A stretch of DNA of 64,000 nucleotides from Ryuthela nishihirai (GCA_038380435.1 JAWZYU010000011.1:87148501-87212500), one strand, 5' to 3'. Counted from the first letter of the stretch, positions 46,259-57,357 are shown. Translations and numbers: made by a program. Notes: generated from the sequence alone by a model not told the origin.

Positions 46259-46738
46259 ATGACCCTTCCGAGTGGACGTTATGCCACTTTGAAGGACCTC
46301 CAACTAAGAAGCATCCCAAAAGGACATTGTTATCAGTGCACATACCTGGCTAAGTACCAGTCGCCTATAATTATTTCTCGACAGAACAGGCTTTCTGACA
46401 CACCTCCTTTAGCACTCTCACATTATGTCATTGAGCGCTCTTGTTTATTGTACATCCCCTTGTATTATCTACTGCACCCGACCTCAAATGAACACTTCCT
46501 CTCTCTCCTTTGGTTACGTGAGTTACGGGACTTTTTCGTCAACAATCAGATACTATGTGAAGGTATGGGCGCTGTTCAGAGACACACCTACTTGGGCTCT
46601 TACATTCTCGCTTATATTCACGTTTGCGACTTGAACAACGCAACCCTTACTGCAGGGACCCCGAAGGACATTGTCGCCCTCCCAATTATTAGGCTTACGT
46701 GTCTAGGTAGCAGGTATGCGACGACTATAATTATTTAG
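46259..46738 (+). CDS. Uncharacterised outward-facing protein, right-arm copy
   Basis: This 159-codon frame matches 39,126-39,677 from MTLPSG onward (HYAT is RYAT here; RHTYLGSYILAYIHVCDLNN kept). The upstream 24 codons present in the left copy are in another frame here. Function unknown. Confidence 0.45.
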   Translation: MTLPSGRYATLKDLQLRSIPKGHCYQCTYLAKYQSPIIISRQNRLSDTPPLALSHYVIERSCLLYIPLYYLLHPTSNEHFLSLLWLRELRDFFVNNQILCEGMGAVQRHTYLGSYILAYIHVCDLNNATLTAGTPKDIVALPIIRLTCLGSRYATTIII

Positions 46739-46876
46739 TCAACAGAACCGCCCTCGAAGCAATTCGTCCAGAGTGACTATTCAGAGACACGTTTCCTTCA
46801 AGAGCATTATTGTAGGGAGCTGTTATGTTTCCTAAGTACAATACCCCTTCCCAATGCTTCTCAAATCACCTCGCTC

Positions 46877-47071
46877 TTGAAAGAGGGGACCTCCCAGAAC
46901 AGGAATGACACTCAAGAAAAAATAGGAGCGATAGAATCTGGACCGTTAACCTACCTTTCACATTTTCACATGATGCATGTCATTTCACATGATATTTTCA
47001 CTGATGCTATCGCATTTAGAGACCACTTGTGTGAAGCGTTCGTGGGAACCCCATCTCTTCAGCGACAGTAA
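46877..47071 (+). CDS. Uncharacterised frame, right-arm copy
   Basis: The 64-codon counterpart of 38,765-38,959, with the same start and end and only a handful of changes (for example AFVGTPSLQRQ against AFMGTPSFQQQ). Confidence 0.35.
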   Translation: MKEGTSQNRNDTQEKIGAIESGPLTYLSHFHMMHVISHDIFTDAIAFRDHLCEAFVGTPSLQRQ

Positions 47072-47270
47072 AGTGGGCAAAGGGGGGCCACCCATAAAAT
47101 TCGTAGACCCATCCTAGGAGGTCGAGCTCTCCACCATCAGTGGAATCCAAGTTAAGATGCCACTGGGGACCACCTAGCAACAGAAACTTAGAGGTTTGCA
47201 GAACTTCTCTCCAGTGGTAGTGAAGGGGAAAAACGGGGGCAACCAATAAAATTCGTACCCCCATCCTAGG

Positions 47271-47528
47271 ATGTCGAACTCTTCACCGACCCAAGTTAGG
47301 ACGTCACTAGAGGACAACTTTGCAACAGAAAATATCCAGGATGACGTCATTTCGACCATGCCCCTCCTAAAGAGGAGGAAGCCTAGCAACAGAAAGCATC
47401 CAGCGAACGCACATAGGAGGTCGGAACTTTTCCTCTCCCCTCCTAAAAAGTATCATGACTACTGTTCAACGATTGAACGAATGAGAAAAGATGAGAAGAA
47501 TCTCTCCGATTGCAAAAAATGCCTTTAA
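47271..47528 (+). pseudogene. Small basic protein, right-arm copy, runs past the element end
   Basis: The start MSNSSPTQVR and the basic segment RKPSNRKHPAN match 38,375-38,566. A frame change near the end skips the TGA in the terminal repeat, so the frame continues about 65 bp into the flank. Confidence 0.45.
47464..47469. repeat. Target-site duplication, right (GTTCAA)
   Basis: Exact partner of 38,364-38,369, immediately outside the terminal CT. Confidence 0.9.
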
Positions 47529-48246
47529 GTACAATGATGGATGTAACATAACTATTGCCTTCACATCAAATAGTTGAAGATAAAATGATGAGGACTCAGC
47601 AATGTGGGAATTAAATGGAAAGCTCCATTAATCGCAGTTTTAAATTGTACTTAGATAATGACCATTAAGAAGCATTTTTCATTTCGATTAGAAAAGATGA
47701 AATGGAGTTGAATAAATTGAAGGCTTTTACGACATAAATATGGAACTTAAACGAAATCGAAAGCGACTTTGTGATGGAGGCCACGCCTTTCTCATAACTT
47801 ACACCTGGAGGGGAGGGGAGGAGGGCGAATTGAAAGATAAATAAATATAGATTAAACCAATATGTACTTTCTATATGCGCCCTAAAAAGTAGAAAATGAA
47901 CCTAAAGCATACCGATGGTGCAATCAGTCACTGATTTCGTATTCGCTTCAAAGAACAAATAGGGTGATCCTGTTGCGTAGGTAAATGGGCGTCCTATCTT
48001 CCTTTGAAGAGAATACGAACTCAGTGACTGATTGATATGCTTTAGGTTTATTTTCTACTTTTCATCGCGAATATAGGAAGATAGGTATATGTCTCTTAAT
48101 TTTTTTAATTTATATACAGTGGGTGCCCGCTTATCGTGATTAACTGGGCCCAAAAATAGTCTTTGTAAGCAAATTTCACTGTCAGCGAGCAAAAGGGATC
48201 AGTAATTTTTTAAACATAAAATTATGTAAATTGTTGCATTTTGTTG
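47529..48246. other. Intronic sequence, no recognised gene
   Basis: AT-rich. A pair of inverted segments around 47,885-48,060 (for example TACCGATGGTGCAATCAGTC against GACTGATTGATATGCTTTAG) may be a decayed foldback. Confidence 0.35.
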
Positions 48247-48250
48247 TTAT

Positions 48251-48794
48251 TGTTGCGGATTACAAAAATGGATAGCCACTGAACGTGAGTATTAAAAACT
48301 ATATTTTAAAACCAAATTCAATACAAGGTAAATGGTTACAAAGAAAATATGGATGAAGTATCTTATAAACAAATCAACTATTATCCATACACGTCATCAA
48401 CCTTCCTGCGCAGAGCACACAACATTAGCTCTGTCTATTACATTAAATATTACCTTTTTACTTGATTACCATGTCGCTTGAACATCTTCATACACAAACA
48501 AAATCGTCCTGTGCTAGTTCGCTAACTCACACTATCAGAACCATACGAACGTCCGTGTACACGTCACATAAAAGATACCACTTTTATACTTCCCGCGTAC
48601 ACATCACATAAAGATAATTATTTATACTTAACGCGCATTGTCTCAGAACAGCTAACCGTCCATTTTTTCGAACTCTCGACCGTTACACACACGACCGTTA
48701 CACGCTCCACTGTTCTTCTTCAAATTCTCCCAAAGTTCTTATTCGTTGGCTGATACTTTTTGCTTTTGGATGCCAGATTCCTTCTGTCGTAACA
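48251..48794 (-). repeat. Gypsy 3' LTR
   Basis: 544 bp, bounded by TGTT...AACA (TG/CA ends on both strands). It matches the 5' LTR along its full length with scattered differences. The reading-strand sequence just before it, CCTAGGAAGGGGGCAG (48,795-48,810), is the polypurine tract. Confidence 0.93.
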
Positions 48795-48849
48795 CTGCCC
48801 CCTTCCTAGGTCTTGTTCGTCCCGAACAATTCTGGATTCCAAAGCTTCT

Positions 48850-50013
48850 TCAGTTCTTCGATGAAACGGGCCAAACGATCCATGTGAACCACTTGCACTT
48901 TGTAGCTGGACGTCGACGAATGCGATATACCACGTCATTAATCCTGTTAACTATTGTATATGGACCTTCCCAAGGTTTCTGAAGTTTTGGAGATAGTCCT
49001 TTCTTTGGATTGTATGGCTGTGGACTGTATAGCCAGACAAGATCTCCTTGATTGAAAACAGTTCCATTTATTTTACTGTCATATCTTGTTTTGGTTCTGT
49101 CACTTGCTATGTCGATGTTATGTCTAACGGAGTGATGGATTTCTTTTAGTCGTTGTTGTAATTCTTGTACGTATTGTGGAGTGGACACAGGCATTGCTTC
49201 GGGCCGACTATATAAAAGGTCACAGGGAAGACGTAACTCTCTTCCAAAAAGCATCATGGAAGGTGTCTGTCCAGTTGTCTCATGCACTGCCGTCCTATAT
49301 GCCAGCAAAAGGAGTGGTACATGGCGATCCCAGTCACGTTAGTGGTCGTTCACAAATAATGCTAAATGCTGAGCAATTGTTCTATTGAATCTTTCAACCA
49401 TACCATCCGACTGAGGGTGTAAGGGAGTTGTTCTGGTTTTCTGAATGCCTAATAGTTGACAGATGCCTTTAAACACATTGGATTCAAAATTCCGTCCATG
49501 ATCAGAGTGGAGTTGTAAAGGTACTCCATACCTACTAATGAAGTTATTAACTATTATCTCCGCCACTGTTGTTGCTTCCTGGTCTTAGATGGGATATACC
49601 TCAGGCCACTTTGTGAAATAATCCATTACCACTAATAAATATCGATTTCCATCATCAGTTCTACGAAACGGACCCATTACATCAATGGCTATTCTTTCAA
49701 ATGGGGCACCAACGTTATACGTCTGCAACTTACTCCGACTCCTAGTCTTAGGGCCTTTCTTTGCTGCACAGGCTTCGCATTGCCTACACCATCTTTCAAC
49801 GTCTGCCCTACTTTTCAACCAATTAAATCGTTCCCTGGCTTTGGCTAATGTCTTATTAACGCCGAAGTGTCCTCCAGTGGTACTATCGTGTACATCTTTC
49901 ATCACAAGTTCCACTCGGGAGCGAGGAAGGATTATCTGCCAACGGATCAGCCGTCCAGTGAGATTCTCCCATCTTCGTATAATACTCCGTCTTTCATTTT
50001 TAAGGAGTCCCAC
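48850..50013 (-). pseudogene. Gypsy integrase, broken
   Basis: The integrase would insert the cDNA into the genome. The HHCC zinc-binding part has GGHFGVNKTLAKARERF and CRQCEAC. The core shows all three catalytic acids: D in IDVMGPF, D in HSDHGRNFES, and E in GMVERFNRT. A stop at about 49,587 follows KWPEVYPI, and a second at about 49,337 follows FVNDH. The frame also shifts from RNase H near 49,985. The C-terminal part has GDLVWLY and GPYTIVNRI, as in the GPY/F module of gypsy integrases. Confidence 0.85.
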
Positions 50014-51062
50014 TGTGCCAAGTAACTTTTAGTAGTTGGACTATACCTCGACATTTGCTCCCAATTAGGTCTTACATCAGATTTTTCAATCAATTCTAAT
50101 ATTGGTTTTATGTCTTCATCATCTAGTTGAGCCTTCCTGATTTCAATTGGATTCCAGATGTTAGGGGTATCACTGTTTGTTTGTGTCGATACTATTTGTC
50201 TTATGGGCATTATCTCTTTAGTTCCAAATTTCAGTTCTGCATTATAGCAATGTTTACAGTTGCCAATACATGGGCGCCTGGGAAGAGCATCTGCATTCTT
50301 ATGCATTTTACCACTTCGATGTTCGATGGAGAAATCGTATTCTTGTAACCGTTGTATCCACCTAGCGATTTGTCCTTCAGGGTTTTTGAAGTTTAATAAC
50401 CATCTAAGTGCAGCATGATCAGTACGTATAAGGAATTTCTGACCATAGAGATAATGATGAAAATGTTCTATTGCTTTTACTATTGCTAACAGTTCTTTGC
50501 GTGTTACACAATAATTCCGCTCTGGTTTGGATAAAGTTTTACTAAAGTATGCAATAACTTTCTCTTGTCCGTCTTGTTCTTGTGAAAGTACAGCACCGAC
50601 TCCTGTGTTACTTGCATCAGTATCTATTACGAATTGTTTTCCAGTTTGTGGGTACGCTAGCACTGGTGCTGTGGAAAGAGTTTTCTTTAGCTGTTGAAAC
50701 GCTATATCGCATTCGGTGGTCCACATAAACCTCTGGCCCTCTTCTGTCAGACGATGTAATGGCCTTGCGATGTTGGAGAAACCTTTGAGAAATCTTCTAT
50801 AGTAGGTGCAAAGTCCAATAAAACTACGAAGTTGATGAACATCTTGTGGTGGAGGCCAGTCTCTTACAGCTTTTATCTTACTAGGATCAGTCTTAATCTC
50901 TGATGTAGTGATCACATGACCAAGGTAATGAACTTCTTGCTGGAACAGTTTACACTTTGTCGGTCCCAATTTTAACTTGGCTGCCTTAAGTTTTTCAAAT
51001 ACTTGACGAAGATTTCTCAAATGTTCTTCAAAAGTTCTTCCAAGAACTATGATGTCGTCCAA
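49947..51062 (-). pseudogene. Gypsy reverse transcriptase C-terminus and RNase H
   Basis: This 371-codon frame begins at the catalytic palm (upstream codons read YL before DDIIVLGRTFEEHL). It covers the thumb (HYLGHVITTSEIKTDPSKI), then RNase H with VIDTDASNTGVGAVLSQ and a tether ending in KSDVRPNWEQMSRYSP. It overlaps the preceding frame by 35 bp through a small deletion near 51,065-51,085 that splits the reverse transcriptase. The frame is lost again near 49,985. Confidence 0.88.
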
Positions 51063-52947
51063 GTATACCAGACAAACCTTTGAGCACCGACTCCATTAAT
51101 CGTTCAAATGTAGCAGGTGCGTTACAAAGTCCAAATGGCATCACCTTAAACTGCCAAAGTCCATTCCCTGTAGTGAAAGCTGTTTTCTCACGGTCTTCAG
51201 GACGTATACCAACTTGCCAATAGCCGCCCTTTAAGTCTAATGTTGAGAACCATTCTGACCCAGATAAAGTGTCTAGTGTATCATCAATCCTGGGTAAAGG
51301 AAAGGAGTCTTTCTTTGTTACGTCATTTAATCTGCGATAATCTACACAAAATCGTGTAGATCCGTCCTTTTTCTTGACAAGAACTACTGGTGATGTCCAG
51401 GGACTCTGTGATGGTTCTATAATGCCCTGAGCTTCCATGTCCTTTACGAGTTGTTCCGTCTCCTCTCTTTTTGCCAATGGAAGCCTTCTTGCCGGCAGAT
51501 GGACTGGAGGAGAATCACCAGTGTTAATTTTATGTTCTGTCAGGTTAGTACGGCCATAATCATTTGATGTGGCAGAAAAAATGTCATAAAATTCTTTTAA
51601 TAGGTTCTCGGCCTTAACAGCTTGGTTTTCAGTTAATATTCGTCTTGTTTCTCTCCATAATTCAGTAAGATGAGATGGGATGTCTGTACGATTTTGATTT
51701 GAATCAATAACTTCTATTTTATTTATACTTGTTACACAGGTAACAGCTTCACATATTGCTAATTCTTCACCTTTTTTTAACATTCTATTGGATTTGTTAC
51801 AGTTCATCACTCTGATAGGGATCTGTTCTTTATCTATTCTGACTAAAGTCCTTGCAACCAGGATATTATGAGCCAAAGCTCCTTTACCAGAGGCATCAGT
51901 AACTGCCAATCGGAAGGCCCCAGAAGTCTCCGCCCGATGTCCACGGACTATAACTTCACTTTGTGCTGGGATCTCTGTGTCTTCCGCCACTAATATTGAA
52001 GTTACGCTTGATAAAGAATCAGACGTCCGGCTAAGCAAAGGAATCTCTTCTGTCTCATAGAAGAGTAGGTTATCACTGAGTCTAATGTTGAATCCATGTT
52101 TCTTAAGAAAATCTAGGCCTAATATGCATTCATCGTAGATGTCAGCGATGTAAACAGGGTGGTGTACCAGACAGCTACCAACTCGGATGTTAAGTTCTAT
52201 TTTTCCATGGACTTTTGCACGATCTCCAGTGGCTGTTTGTAGGCTTATTTTAGACTGTGTAGTATTCAAGTTTGGGTGAGGTATTATTTTCTTTATTATA
52301 TCCGTTCTGAGTAAAGTTACATTTGCACCAGTGTCGACTATCATACGGCAAGGTATTCCATTTATGGCTCCATCAGCTAATAATCCATTATTATCACCAT
52401 GTAATGTAGAAACGTGGGCGACTTCCCCTGGGGCTAACCAATCAACAGCCAGCCTTTGCCTCGCAAGATTGACAAATTTTCTGTTTCCTTGATCCTGTTC
52501 TCTGGTAGATGAACTCGGACTCCTCATTCGTTTCCTATTACAGTTGGTACGAATGTGTCCGGTCTTGCCACAATTCCAACACTGAAGGCCTGTTGTAGTT
52601 TTTGAAGAAGAACCTTTTATATCTTTCAAAACGGATAGTATGGCTTTGGTTAGTTCTTTCATTTCATTATCCTTTTCTACAGTTTCTTCTGCACTTACAA
52701 ATCTCACTGTACGTTTGTTCGCTCGGGAGGAAAGCCTAGAGCACTCGTATTTCATAGCATGTACCACAGCTGACTTTAAGGATTCACCTTCAAACATCCT
52801 CAGAGATTGTTGAGTGTCAAGGTCAGCAATAGCATGAATAAATTGTAATTGAGCTAAGTTATCTTGAATTTCTGGTGGACAATTACTATAAGCCAATCTA
52901 GCTAGACGTTCAAATATCACTATCAAGCTCTTGCAAAGTTTCACCAC
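51028..52947 (-). pseudogene. Gypsy Gag C-terminus, zinc knuckle, protease, reverse transcriptase
   Basis: This is the longest surviving frame (639 codons). A capsid-like helical region (YSNCPPEIQDNLAQLQFIHA) is followed by one CCHC knuckle (CWNCGKTGHIRTNC, about residues 123-136). The aspartic protease has IVDTGANVTLL (about 205-215) and ILGLDFLKKHG. The reverse transcriptase has SPWTSPVVLVKKKDG, FCVDYRRLN, DLKGGYWQV (catalytic Asp) and MPFGLCNAPATFERLM. Gag and pol are fused in one frame here. It ends where a deletion removes the frame just before the YLDD motif. Confidence 0.9.
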
Positions 52948-53686
52948 TTTTCTTCATGCGATGTTTAAATTGAGTCACGTAATATTGTTTTAAATAACTA
53001 TCACCAAACCTAAGTTCTAATGCAGAAACTAGACTTTGATAATCAAGTCGTTTTTATTCAGGAACAGACTGCAAAACTTCCGCAGCAGAATTTCTTAAGG
53101 AAGCTGCAAGAAAACTGGCCTTTTGGAATTCATTCCACTCATTGGCTGTAGCGATAACTTCGAATTGTGTTTTAAATACTGTCCAAGATGATTGATCATC
53201 ATATGTAGAAGGTTTAGTTGTATTTTTAGCGATATGTGTAATAACATTATTTCCACTAGAATTATTATTATCACAAGCAGAAGGTAACATTTCATTTCTC
53301 AAAATCTGAAACTGGCGTTCACAATCAGTTTTTACAATTTCAATTTCATGTTTATAATCTAACTTAACACTATCAAGATCATCTTTTACACTATTTAGTT
53401 CGGTCATAATGTCCTTCCACTTATCAGAAATCTTTTCAACTTAAGAAGCCACTTCAGCTCTCATCTCAGTATTTTGTGCGGCTATTTCGGCTTTCAAATC
53501 ATCTTTTTGAGAAACTATCTCAGTTCTCAACTCATTATTTTGTGCGGCCATTTCCGCTTCCAAGTCATTATTTTGACTTTTAATGTCATTCATTTGTGTA
53601 GCCATATCGGCTTTCAAGTCATTATTTTGACTTTTAATGTCATTCATTAACTTTACTAATTCATCCATACTTCTAGTTAACGGCAT
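52948..53686 (-). pseudogene. Gypsy Gag N-terminus with coiled coil, broken
   Basis: The start ATG is 53,686, after the primer binding site. The first 80 codons are a coiled coil made of a repeated ~12-residue module (DIKSQNNDLKADMA, then AAQNNELRTEIV and others). A stop at 53,441-53,443 and another at about 53,054 interrupt one continuous frame, which otherwise contains STYDDQSSWTVFKTQFEV of the capsid. A 1-nt insertion near 52,940 then shifts it into the long gag-pol frame. Confidence 0.82.
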
Positions 53687-53696
53687 TCAATAAATT

Positions 53697-53714
53697 ATCC
53701 CGCTTCTGACACCA
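53697..53714 (-). other. Gypsy primer binding site
   Basis: TGGTGTCAGAAGCGGGAT, two bases from the 5' LTR, is complementary to the 3' end expected of a tRNA-Leu (discriminator A plus CCA, acceptor and T-arm side), with about two likely mismatches. Confidence 0.75.
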
Positions 53715-53716
53715 AA

Positions 53717-54261
53717 TGTTGCGGATTACCAAAATGGATAGCCACTGAGCGTGAGTATTAAAAACTATATTTTAAAACCAAATTCAATACAAGGTAAATG
53801 GTTACAAAGAAAATATGGATGAAGTATCTTATAAACAAATCAACTATTATCCATACACAAGTCATCAACTTTCCTGCGCAGAGCACACAACATTAGCTCT
53901 GTCTATTCCACTAAATATTACCTTTTTACTTGATTACCATGTCGCTTGAACATCTTCATACACAAACAAAATCGTCCTGTGCTAGTTCGCTAACTCACAC
54001 TAGCAGAACCATACGACCATCCGCGTACACGTCACATAAAAGATACTACTTTTATACTTCCCGCGTACACACCACAAAAGATAATTCTTTATACTTAACG
54101 CGCACTGTCTCAGAACAGCTAACCGTCCATTTTTTCGAACTCTCGACCGTTACACACACGACCGTTACACTCTTCACTGTTCTTCTTCAAATTCTCCCAA
54201 AGTTCTTATTCGTTGGCTGATACTTTTTGCTTTCGGATGCCAGATTCCTTCTGTCGTAACA
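53717..54261 (-). repeat. Gypsy 5' LTR
   Basis: 545 bp with the same TGTT...AACA ends as the 3' LTR. Visible differences include a single-base change in GATTACC/GATTACA and a 1-2-base difference near the CCATACAC string. Confidence 0.93.
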
Positions 54262-55079
54262 TTATTATAATGATATATAGATGGTGCTTTAAAAAAGAAT
54301 ATGTAAAAAAATATGCTGATGACCTCTTCTTTTTCAAGAAAGTATGTATATTAGAAAAGCCTGTAAATTACACTTTGATAAAAAAAATTGAAAAATTTGA
54401 CAAAACATTTAAGTAAAAATATCTCTTTTTTGAAACATGTTAAAAAAATAAAATAAAAATAAGTAACAGTTAAAAGCACAACTATCCATTGCATTGTAAT
54501 AAGAAAAAAACTTGAAAATTATAATAACAAAAATTAAGTGAAAAAAAAAATGTTTTCTTTGCCAACTTTGTTCTAAAAATAAAAGTATCTGTGGAATCAG
54601 AGTTCATTAACTCTATGAAGGGTAAAAACATTTTAGATGCTTCATGTGGATGGGACAGATTCTTGACATTCTTCTGAAGGGAGGACAGGAGAGCTCTTCC
54701 TCAAGAAGGAATCAGTTTTCTCCTGTTTCTGCATCTCATTCAGTATAAATGCATATGGCTCAATATATGAGAATAGATTCCTCAACAAGCCTTGAATGCT
54801 CTGACAGGGTAAGGATGATATTAAGCCAATAACTTCAACATCTCTGCAATAATTTCTTTCAGATTTTGCACCCCGAGTTCTTTACATGTGAAACATATGT
54901 ATTTGAATAATTCTTACTGACAGGCGATATCGAATTTCGCTTGTTGGAACTGGAAAAAAAATCTTTGGCGTGCCTCAGAAAATCGCGCTCAAGCGCATTT
55001 GACCGAGTTTTTTTTAATGCGTTCCAAAAGGAAAACACGGTAAGCGAACGCTCACCACACATTTTTTTCTTTATCGCTA
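54262..55079. other. Intronic sequence, no recognised gene
   Basis: AT-rich. Short frames on both strands (54,213-54,416 and 54,859-55,062) are not supported as genes. Confidence 0.4.
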
Positions 55080-55745
55080 AATATACCTCCCTTGCGAAAC
55101 TGTCACTTCATATGTGACTCCTAAACATCGACCCCATTTCTCCTACCCCTTTATTTGGGTGGGGGAGGGATCGATTTGAGGTAACCCATGACATTAGAAG
55201 CGTCACAAGCTTTCTTTTGAGATACAACTCGTTATGGTTGACCCCTGAGAATTAGGGGGGGATATAATTCGAAGTAGTCTGCGTCCTCACATTAGCTTTC
55301 ACTTGACACCTAACTTGCGACTGTAGACTCTCGCTTTCGAAAGATCTAGAAGAAGAACGACTTTCAAATTTCCCCTTTTTTCAGGGGGGAAGAGAGCAAG
55401 GGGATATGTTTTCATTGTCCAAAATGCTTTCCACGTCACAAGCTGTCATTTGACATACAACTTGTTACGTCCGGCGTTCGTGTTCGAAAGATATGGTAAA
55501 ACAATTCTTCCCATATAGTCCGCTATTTTTGGAGGAAAGAGGGATTTTTTAAAAGCTGTGACATTCCTCATGTCAACAAGCTTTCATTTGACGTTTATCG
55601 CATTAATTTTCGGCCTCGAGTTCCGGAGATGTAACTGAACAATCATTTTCATATTTCCCGTAGGGTGAATATTTTTTACAGCCTATGATACTCCCCGTGT
55701 CAAGAACTTTCATTTGACACATGAATCGTTAAGAAAGATATGGTG
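55080..55745. repeat. Irregular intronic repeat with AAGCTTTCATTTGACA module
   Basis: A module reading AAGCTTTCATTTGACA, then an ACTTGTTA-like box, then TTCGAAAGATATGG recurs at about 55,102, 55,204, 55,291, 55,437, 55,578 and 55,701. Spacing is uneven (87-146 bp) because the segments between, several with G-rich runs, differ in length. Confidence 0.6.
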
Positions 55746-55821
55746 GAACAACTGTTGTGAAAACACACCAACTGACCAACAAATAACGAGTGAAAAGCAA
55801 AAGGAAGACAGATAGCGATAC

Positions 55822-56007
55822 CTCGTAATATGCCAAGTATCCTTTTTCCCTGGTAGCCGTTCCTTTTTCGCCTGGGCCATCGGTGGGAGAGCCAATCTCA
55901 TTTTCATCCGGGTCCTGCAAGGTGTACGAGCGGCCATAAGTGGGAATGCCGATGATCAACTTGCGTCTGTCGGCTCCGAGCTTCAAATAATACTTCACGG
56001 TCCATTC
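55822..56007 (-). CDS. Cht6-like: Chitinase (Cht6-like), internal exon
   Basis: This 62-codon exon has acceptor TTACAG at 56,008 and donor GTATCG at 55,821, phase 0 on both sides. It encodes EWTVKYYLKLGADRRKLIIG, then IPTYGRSYTL, then EIGSPTDGPGEKGTATREKG and YLAYYE. The KLxxGIPxYGRxYTL stretch is a core beta-strand and loop of GH18 chitinases, and GPGxxGxxTREKGxLAYYE belongs to the insertion domain. It continues in frame into the exon at 37,355-37,480. Confidence 0.95.
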
Positions 56008-56539
56008 CTGTAAGAGAAAGATTTCGGACACTTCGAGATCACTATTAAATGTACATGCTTATTTAATGATTAATAAGTAGGAGTAGTTTAGTTAAAGTTA
56101 ATTAAGTTTGTAAATTGCTGAATTGAATCAAGTTAACTGTGGTAATAACCTTTTGCATCAAAGTATTAAGATATTTCCAGAATCATATGTTGCATAAGTT
56201 ACATATTTGTGAAATTACATTCATATATGCTAATTGTCTTTTTCTAGGATGCTGATTGTGATTATCTTTAGTAGGATACGAAAAGTATGATACTCATCTT
56301 TCATGAAGGCAACCTCCATTAATTAAGTTAAATAAATTATCAGTTTCATTTTCATTAAATGCCAGACATGTTTTAGGTCTTAAGGTAAACTCTCTCTATT
56401 TGACCGAAGTTGAATGAGCCCTGGCTAGTGGCCCTACATTTAACTGTCTTTAGCTCCCCAGGCAGCCACTACTCTGGATAATTTATTAGTACTATGCAGA
56501 GAAACTTTATGAACTTTTATCTCTGATAACCAATTAGAG

Positions 56540-57349
56540 CAGCCAACCTTTTTCGAGTCGTGACCCCATTTTATAGAGGCAAAGTGACCCGCGATCCCGA
56601 TATATTAAAAATAGGCTTTTTAATAGGGTAAATGAAAACACATCAAAAATAGATTTTTCAGCATAATATAATTCAAATAATGTTAACTTACGACATATTT
56701 AATGCGATGATTGAAATTGTAACTCATTAACAAGCTTAAAAATTCGCGGTTCAGTTTTCGTTAATGCCAACCTCATGTCATTCTCTACATTTACTCTGTT
56801 TCTTGTTTTGGTTGTGAATTGAAGAAGTGTTGAAAATCCACCGTTGTTGTTGTTGTTACCTCACGCTCACTGAGAGGTCCGATTGCCGGCTTTCTCAATG
56901 CTCCATGCAAAATTCAGAAATATATGGAAGTAAGATATTTCAGTATTTCAGCTGTTAAATATGAAAAATAGGAAGTGGAAGACTTTTTCCTTTAAAATTA
57001 ATAAAAAATATATGTTTAGAAGATTTAAAAATCCACCTTTGCCGCCCACAAGAAACATGGCTAGGCACTCAGCTCTCATGTAGCACTAAGAATCGACCAA
57101 TCACAAGCCGAGCCCGCATTCCGTAGAGCCAATCACCGAACTGCGCATGAACCTGGACCTCACAACAAGCTAACCCGACGAACGAAAGATCGTTATACGT
57201 TTACGCAAACAAATCTCTGTGCAGGACGCGATGACGTGATTTTTTGTTTCCCCTTTTTAAAATTTCATAGCTCACCACTGCCCGGCGACCCCACAGAAAA
57301 CCCTTCGCGACCCCATTTGGGGTCGCGACCCATGGATTGGGAACCACTG
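56540..57349. mobile_element. Non-autonomous hAT element
   Basis: The right end reads, inverted, CAGTGGTTCCCAATCCATGG, followed by GTCGCGACCCC. The left end is CAGCCAACCTTTTTCGAGTC, followed by GTGACCCC, apparently missing six terminal bases. Flanks AATTAGAG and AGTTAGAA agree at six of eight positions, fitting an old 8-bp duplication. No transposase frame is present. Confidence 0.72.
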
Positions 57350-57357
57350 AGTTAGAA

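Larger units (their letters stand above)
38370..47463. mobile_element. Polinton/Maverick-derived element with 3.2-kb inverted arms
   Basis: The element is 9,094 bp, starts AGTAGTCATGATAC and ends with the inverse GTATCATGACTACT. A perfect 6-bp duplication lies outside. The arms, 38,370-41,597 and 44,277-47,463, are inverted copies at high similarity and make up about 70% of the element. The unique centre (41,598-44,276) carries most of a protein-primed DNA polymerase B gene. Each arm carries the N-terminal third of the same gene, pointing inward, plus small outward-facing frames. Canonical Polintons are 15-20 kb with shorter terminal repeats and encode integrase, protease, ATPase and capsid proteins. 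None of these was recognised here. It sits in a chitinase intron and is inactive. Confidence 0.88.
44277..47463. repeat. Right arm of the giant inverted repeat
   Basis: This arm is the reverse complement of 38,370-41,597 with scattered substitutions and small indels. The outermost 14 bp are exact. The arms have independent lesions, so both have decayed since the mirror structure formed. Confidence 0.88.
48251..54261 (-). mobile_element. Ty3/gypsy LTR retrotransposon, 6.0 kb
   Basis: The element lies on the minus strand with LTRs at both ends and a 4-bp duplication TTAT (48,247-48,250 and 54,262-54,265). Domain order on its coding strand is gag, zinc knuckle, protease, reverse transcriptase, RNase H, integrase, which is the Ty3/gypsy order. 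No env-like frame lies between integrase and the 3' LTR. The LTRs are nearly identical, so insertion is fairly recent. A few stops and frameshifts make it non-autonomous. It is in the same orientation as the chitinase gene. Confidence 0.93.
37481..55821 (-). other. Chitinase intron, 18.3 kb
   Basis: The donor is GTATCG at 55,821 and the acceptor CTGCAG is at 37,481-37,482. The intron contains the Polinton-derived element (38,370-47,463), the gypsy element (48,251-54,261) and an irregular repeat series at 55,080-55,745. Without these three the intron would be only a few kb. Confidence 0.88.

Noticed and set aside
38370..47463. Foldback (FB/Galileo-type) DNA transposon
   Set aside because: Long inverted arms would fit, but the 6-bp duplication, AG/CT ends and protein-primed polymerase point to Polinton ancestry.
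49685..50032. 115-codon plus-strand frame
   Set aside because: It is antisense to gypsy integrase; no independent support.
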